Positions 4,906 to 6,863 of a stretch of DNA of 6,863 nt are shown here, one piece after another. The stretch lies in contig DGSB01000095.1 of NCBI GenBank assembly GCA_002390045.1, positions 1-6,863 on the forward strand. Direction: 5' to 3'. Position numbers and translations under genes: made by a program. Under the pieces are notes generated by a model, which saw only the letters and a list, made by a program, of their open reading frames with translations, was not told where the DNA came from and did no database searches. Source of the DNA: Fibrobacter sp. UBA4373 (GTDB taxonomy: Bacteria; Fibrobacterota; Fibrobacteria; Fibrobacterales; Fibrobacteraceae). Positions within the stretch are counted from its first letter, which is position 1, and every line of letters starts with the position of its first letter.

Positions 4906-6390
4906 ATGAAAAAGAATCTCTGCATAGGGGAAGCTGTATTGCTTGCCTTTGGTCTTGCGACATCCGCATCTGCCGAAGACTTTTGCAGTACTGCGACACA
5001 TTCGGGGACTAGCAAAACAGAAACCGGTTCTTACGCACCGGGATCGATAGGGCAGTATGATTACCAGCTGTGGTACGACAGGGCGACATCGGCAAGCGCG
5101 ACTTTTTACTCGGATGGTTCCATGTCGTGTTCTTTTCAAAACGCAGGCGACTATCTTTGCCGATCGGGGCTTCAGTTCAACAGTGATAAAACCTATGACC
5201 AAATGGGTGGCGATATCATTGCCGAATTCAAATTGGTAAAGCAAAGCATTTCTGGAGTCGATTATTCTTACGTAGGTGTCTATGGCTGGATGGAAAACGT
5301 ATCTACGGCTCCGAATGGACTTGTGGAATATTACGTTGTCGACAATACACTTGCAGACTATATGCCGGGCGATTGGGTCGGTGATACCAAAAAGGGAACC
5401 TATTTGATTGATGGGGCGGAGTATACTGTTTATCGTAATACGAGAACAGGACCTGCAATCGGCGGAAATTCGGATCGTGAGTTCCACCAATATTTTAGTA
5501 TTCGAAAAACTCCGCGTGACTGTGGAACCATCAATGTTTCTGCACACATTAAAAAGTGGAAAGAACTCGGCATGAATGATGGTAAACTTTATGAAGCCAA
5601 GGTCCTTGGAGAAGCGGGTTCGACGAGAAGCGGCGTTTCGGGAACCGCAGACTTTCCGCATGCCAAGGTATATATCGGAACAGGTTCGGAACCGGAACAT
5701 CTTATAGAACGTTCTCCTTATGGAGGGTCAGCTGCCGTAATCCCAGGAACGATCGAAGCAGAAAACTTTGATGCGGGAAATGAAGGCGATTCCTATTCCG
5801 GAGCGAGAGGTGCATCCGGAACGGATGGCGACCATACTTATCGTGGAGACGATTACGCCTTGGTCGATATTGTTGCGGCAGGAACTGGAAGAGCGATCGG
5901 CTACACGGCAGCCGGTGAATGGCTCGAATATACGGTAAACGTATCGAGTGACGGCGACTATGAAGTGGCCGCGAATGTTGCGAATGGATCTGGTGCGGGG
6001 ACGCTTGAACTGAGCCTTGACGGAAATCCTTTGACAACGCTTTCTTTTACGGGAACTGCCGACGATTGGAACGCCTATGAACTTGCGAAGGATACCGTTG
6101 CGCTCACTGCAGGCGAACATGTTTTGCGAATCACTATCGTCAATGCGAATACGAATGTGGACTATGTCCAGTTCAGTCCCAAGGACAAGACGAATTTGCA
6201 AAAACGCATTCGTTTGAATGTGGCTAGCGGCGAGTTTGAAGTCTTTGATTTGCAGGGTAAGGCTCTTGGCCACGTAAAAGTGCCGGCAGGATCTTCTCTT
6301 TCGGAATCTTTGGCTTCGAAATTCTACGGATCGGGCGTTTACATGGTGAAGCAGGGAAATCGTTTTGAAAAGATTCGTGTGACCCGCTAA
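4906..6390 (+). CDS. Secreted GH11 endo-1,4-beta-xylanase with CBM6 and T9SS-like C-terminal domain
   Basis: This is predicted to be an exported endo-xylanase of 494 residues that cuts the beta-1,4-xylan backbone of plant cell walls. A signal peptide (1-23) begins MKKN and ends ASA before E24, although its hydrophobic core contains Glu9. The GH11 domain spans about 30-258. QLW (54-56) carries the substrate-stacking Trp and YGW is at 126-128. The nucleophile is E141 in VEYYVVD. The thumb is RTGPAIGG (180-187), then HQYFSIRK (194-201). The acid/base is E236 in LGEAGSTRSG. A CBM6 module (about 279-425) starts at IEAENFD and has EWLEYTVNV (338-346) and candidate ligand aromatics Y333 and W388. 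Residues 433-494 (FDLQGKALG, then GVYMVKQGNRFEKIRVTR) resemble type A type IX secretion sorting domains. Asp82 aligns with Asn35 of the Bacillus circulans xylanase. Cysteines 27, 75, 85 and 206 could form disulfides. The gene has its own promoter region and terminator. GH11 and CBM6 assignments are strong; the secretion route is inferred. Confidence 0.93.
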   Translation: MKKNLCIGEAVLLAFGLATSASAEDFCSTATHSGTSKTETGSYAPGSIGQYDYQLWYDRATSASATFYSDGSMSCSFQNAGDYLCRSGLQFNSDKTYDQMGGDIIAEFKLVKQSISGVDYSYVGVYGWMENVSTAPNGLVEYYVVDNTLADYMPGDWVGDTKKGTYLIDGAEYTVYRNTRTGPAIGGNSDREFHQYFSIRKTPRDCGTINVSAHIKKWKELGMNDGKLYEAKVLGEAGSTRSGVSGTADFPHAKVYIGTGSEPEHLIERSPYGGSAAVIPGTIEAENFDAGNEGDSYSGARGASGTDGDHTYRGDDYALVDIVAAGTGRAIGYTAAGEWLEYTVNVSSDGDYEVAANVANGSGAGTLELSLDGNPLTTLSFTGTADDWNAYELAKDTVALTAGEHVLRITIVNANTNVDYVQFSPKDKTNLQKRIRLNVASGEFEVFDLQGKALGHVKVPAGSSLSESLASKFYGSGVYMVKQGNRFEKIRVTR

Positions 6391-6410
6391 ACCGAAACTT
6401 CAGATACAGC

Positions 6411-6440
6411 AAAAGCGCTCCGCAACAGCGGAGCGCTTTT
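6411..6440 (+). terminator. Intrinsic terminator of the xylanase gene (probably bidirectional)
   Basis: AAAAGCGCTCCGC (6411-6423) and GCGGAGCGCTTTT (6428-6440) form a perfect 13-bp stem with the 4-nt loop AACA, 20 bp after the xylanase stop. The A tract on one side and T tract on the other let it work on either strand. Its inner core (GCTCCGC, 4 nt, GCGGAGC) is identical to that of the next hairpin. Confidence 0.92.
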
Positions 6441-6470
6441 CTGTTCTGCAAGCACCATACGTATCCATAT

Positions 6471-6502
6471 AAAGAAGGCTCCGCCGAAGCGGAGCCTTCT
6501 TT
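6471..6502 (-). terminator. Intrinsic terminator of the minus-strand gene (probably bidirectional)
   Basis: AAAGAAGGCTCCGC (6471-6484) and GCGGAGCCTTCTTT (6489-6502) form a perfect 14-bp stem. Read on the minus strand, the loop is TTCG closed by a C-G pair: the very stable C(UUCG)G tetraloop. It lies 20 bp beyond the stop of the minus-strand gene, so it most likely ends that transcript and also blocks read-through from the xylanase side. Confidence 0.9.
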
Positions 6503-6522
6503 GAATTCATGCGAACTCGCGA

Positions 6523-6863
6523 TTATTCGATCGTGATGAGCGTAACCGTGCGCTTGCCAACCTTGATCGGCTTAGACACGTCAACACCCTTCTTGGCCTT
6601 CTTGGACGGATCGTTTGCCCAACCTTCTTTGAGCTTTTCGGAGCTGCGGTCGAGAGTCTGGACCGTAGCCTTGCCCTTGAAGCCCGGAATGTTCAGGTTG
6701 AGTTCGTAATCGCTGTACGGGCTCTTGTTGATCACGAGGAGCGACTTCTTCTTGCCGTTTTCGGTGTAGTAAGTCGTGATGAGCGATTCCTTGTCACCGG
6801 AGATTTCGGTCTTGAGAAGCTTGCCGCGGAGAGCGTCGGAAGCCATCTGGAATGCCCAGTAGC
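6523..6863 (-). CDS. C-terminal part of a putative glycoside hydrolase, 5' end cut by window edge
   Basis: The frame runs in from the right edge and gives 112 residues before the stop at 6523-6525. It begins YWAFQMASDALRGKLL and continues through KKKSLLVINKSPYSDYELNLNIPGF, written here in parts: KKKSLLVINK, then SPYSDYELNLNIPGF. It ends RTVTLITIE. An aromatic helix end, followed by alternating strands with an LLVINK core and an NIPGF turn, resembles the beta-sandwich that closes clan GH-A enzymes such as GH44, GH51 or GH30. I cannot choose among these families because the catalytic barrel lies outside the window. A Lys-rich stretch (SKKAKKG) precedes the last strands. Unlike the neighbouring xylanase, it shows no T9SS-like tail. 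The internal Met at 6846 is not a credible start, since the frame stays open and protein-like upstream of it. The gene is convergent with the xylanase, which suggests but does not prove a shared role in plant polysaccharide breakdown. Confidence 0.6.
   Translation of the reverse strand, partial: YWAFQMASDALRGKLLKTEISGDKESLITTYYTENGKKKSLLVINKSPYSDYELNLNIPGFKGKATVQTLDRSSEKLKEGWANDPSKKAKKGVDVSKPIKVGKRTVTLITIE

Noticed and set aside
4906..4974. Cys6 in the xylanase signal peptide as a lipoprotein site
   Set aside because: It is too close to the N-terminus, precedes the hydrophobic core and lacks a lipobox. The ASA site before E24 fits signal peptidase I.
4891..5700. Open frame of 269 codons on the minus strand over the xylanase
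   Set aside because: The plus-strand gene has an RBS, a signal peptide and GH11 catalytic motifs; the reverse frame has no domain signature.
6457..6464. 8-bp palindrome ATACGTAT between the two terminators
   Set aside because: It is short and isolated, and an 8-bp palindrome is easily expected by chance.
1..6863. Mobile element, CRISPR array, defence system or RNA gene
   Set aside because: I saw no transposase, spaced direct repeats, tRNA cloverleaf or rRNA-like stretch. The gaps between genes are short and explained by promoters and terminators.

Overview
The window looks like chromosomal DNA from a Fibrobacter-type, plant-fibre-degrading bacterium (phylum Fibrobacterota). This is an inference from three things. 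A secreted GH11 xylanase is joined to a CBM6 module and ends in a C-terminal tail like a type IX secretion signal. Base composition is moderate, with very AT-rich gaps between genes. Housekeeping genes sit directly beside plant-polysaccharide genes. I could not run a search to confirm the taxon.

Layout, left to right. (1) Positions 1-1193, minus strand: hisS, histidyl-tRNA synthetase, with its 3' end cut by the window edge. (2) Positions 1194-1256: a 63-bp divergent promoter gap. (3) Positions 1257-2033, plus strand: surE, a 5'/3'-nucleotidase. (4) Positions 2050-4734, plus strand: gyrA, DNA gyrase subunit A, only 16 bp after surE and probably co-transcribed with it. (5) Positions 4735-4905: a strong intrinsic terminator, then an extremely AT-rich stretch carrying a second hairpin with a T tract, the likely xylanase promoter and a clear ribosome binding site. 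(6) Positions 4906-6390, plus strand: the secreted GH11-CBM6 xylanase. (7) Positions 6391-6522: two perfect terminator hairpins between convergent genes. (8) Positions 6523-6863, minus strand: the C-terminal end of a protein that resembles the terminal beta-sandwich of a glycoside hydrolase, cut by the right edge.

The left two thirds is core information processing: tRNA charging, nucleotide salvage or stress, and DNA supercoiling. The right third appears to be a plant-cell-wall degradation pair, transcribed toward each other and separated by back-to-back terminators.

I found no mobile element, CRISPR array, RNA gene or clearly new system. The points most worth a second look are: a natural alanine at the main quinolone-resistance position of GyrA; an acidic insertion inside the GyrA C-terminal beta-pinwheel in addition to an acidic tail; the unusual residue set of the GH11 domain (Asp at the pH-tuning position, four cysteines); and the shared -10 palindrome between hisS and surE.
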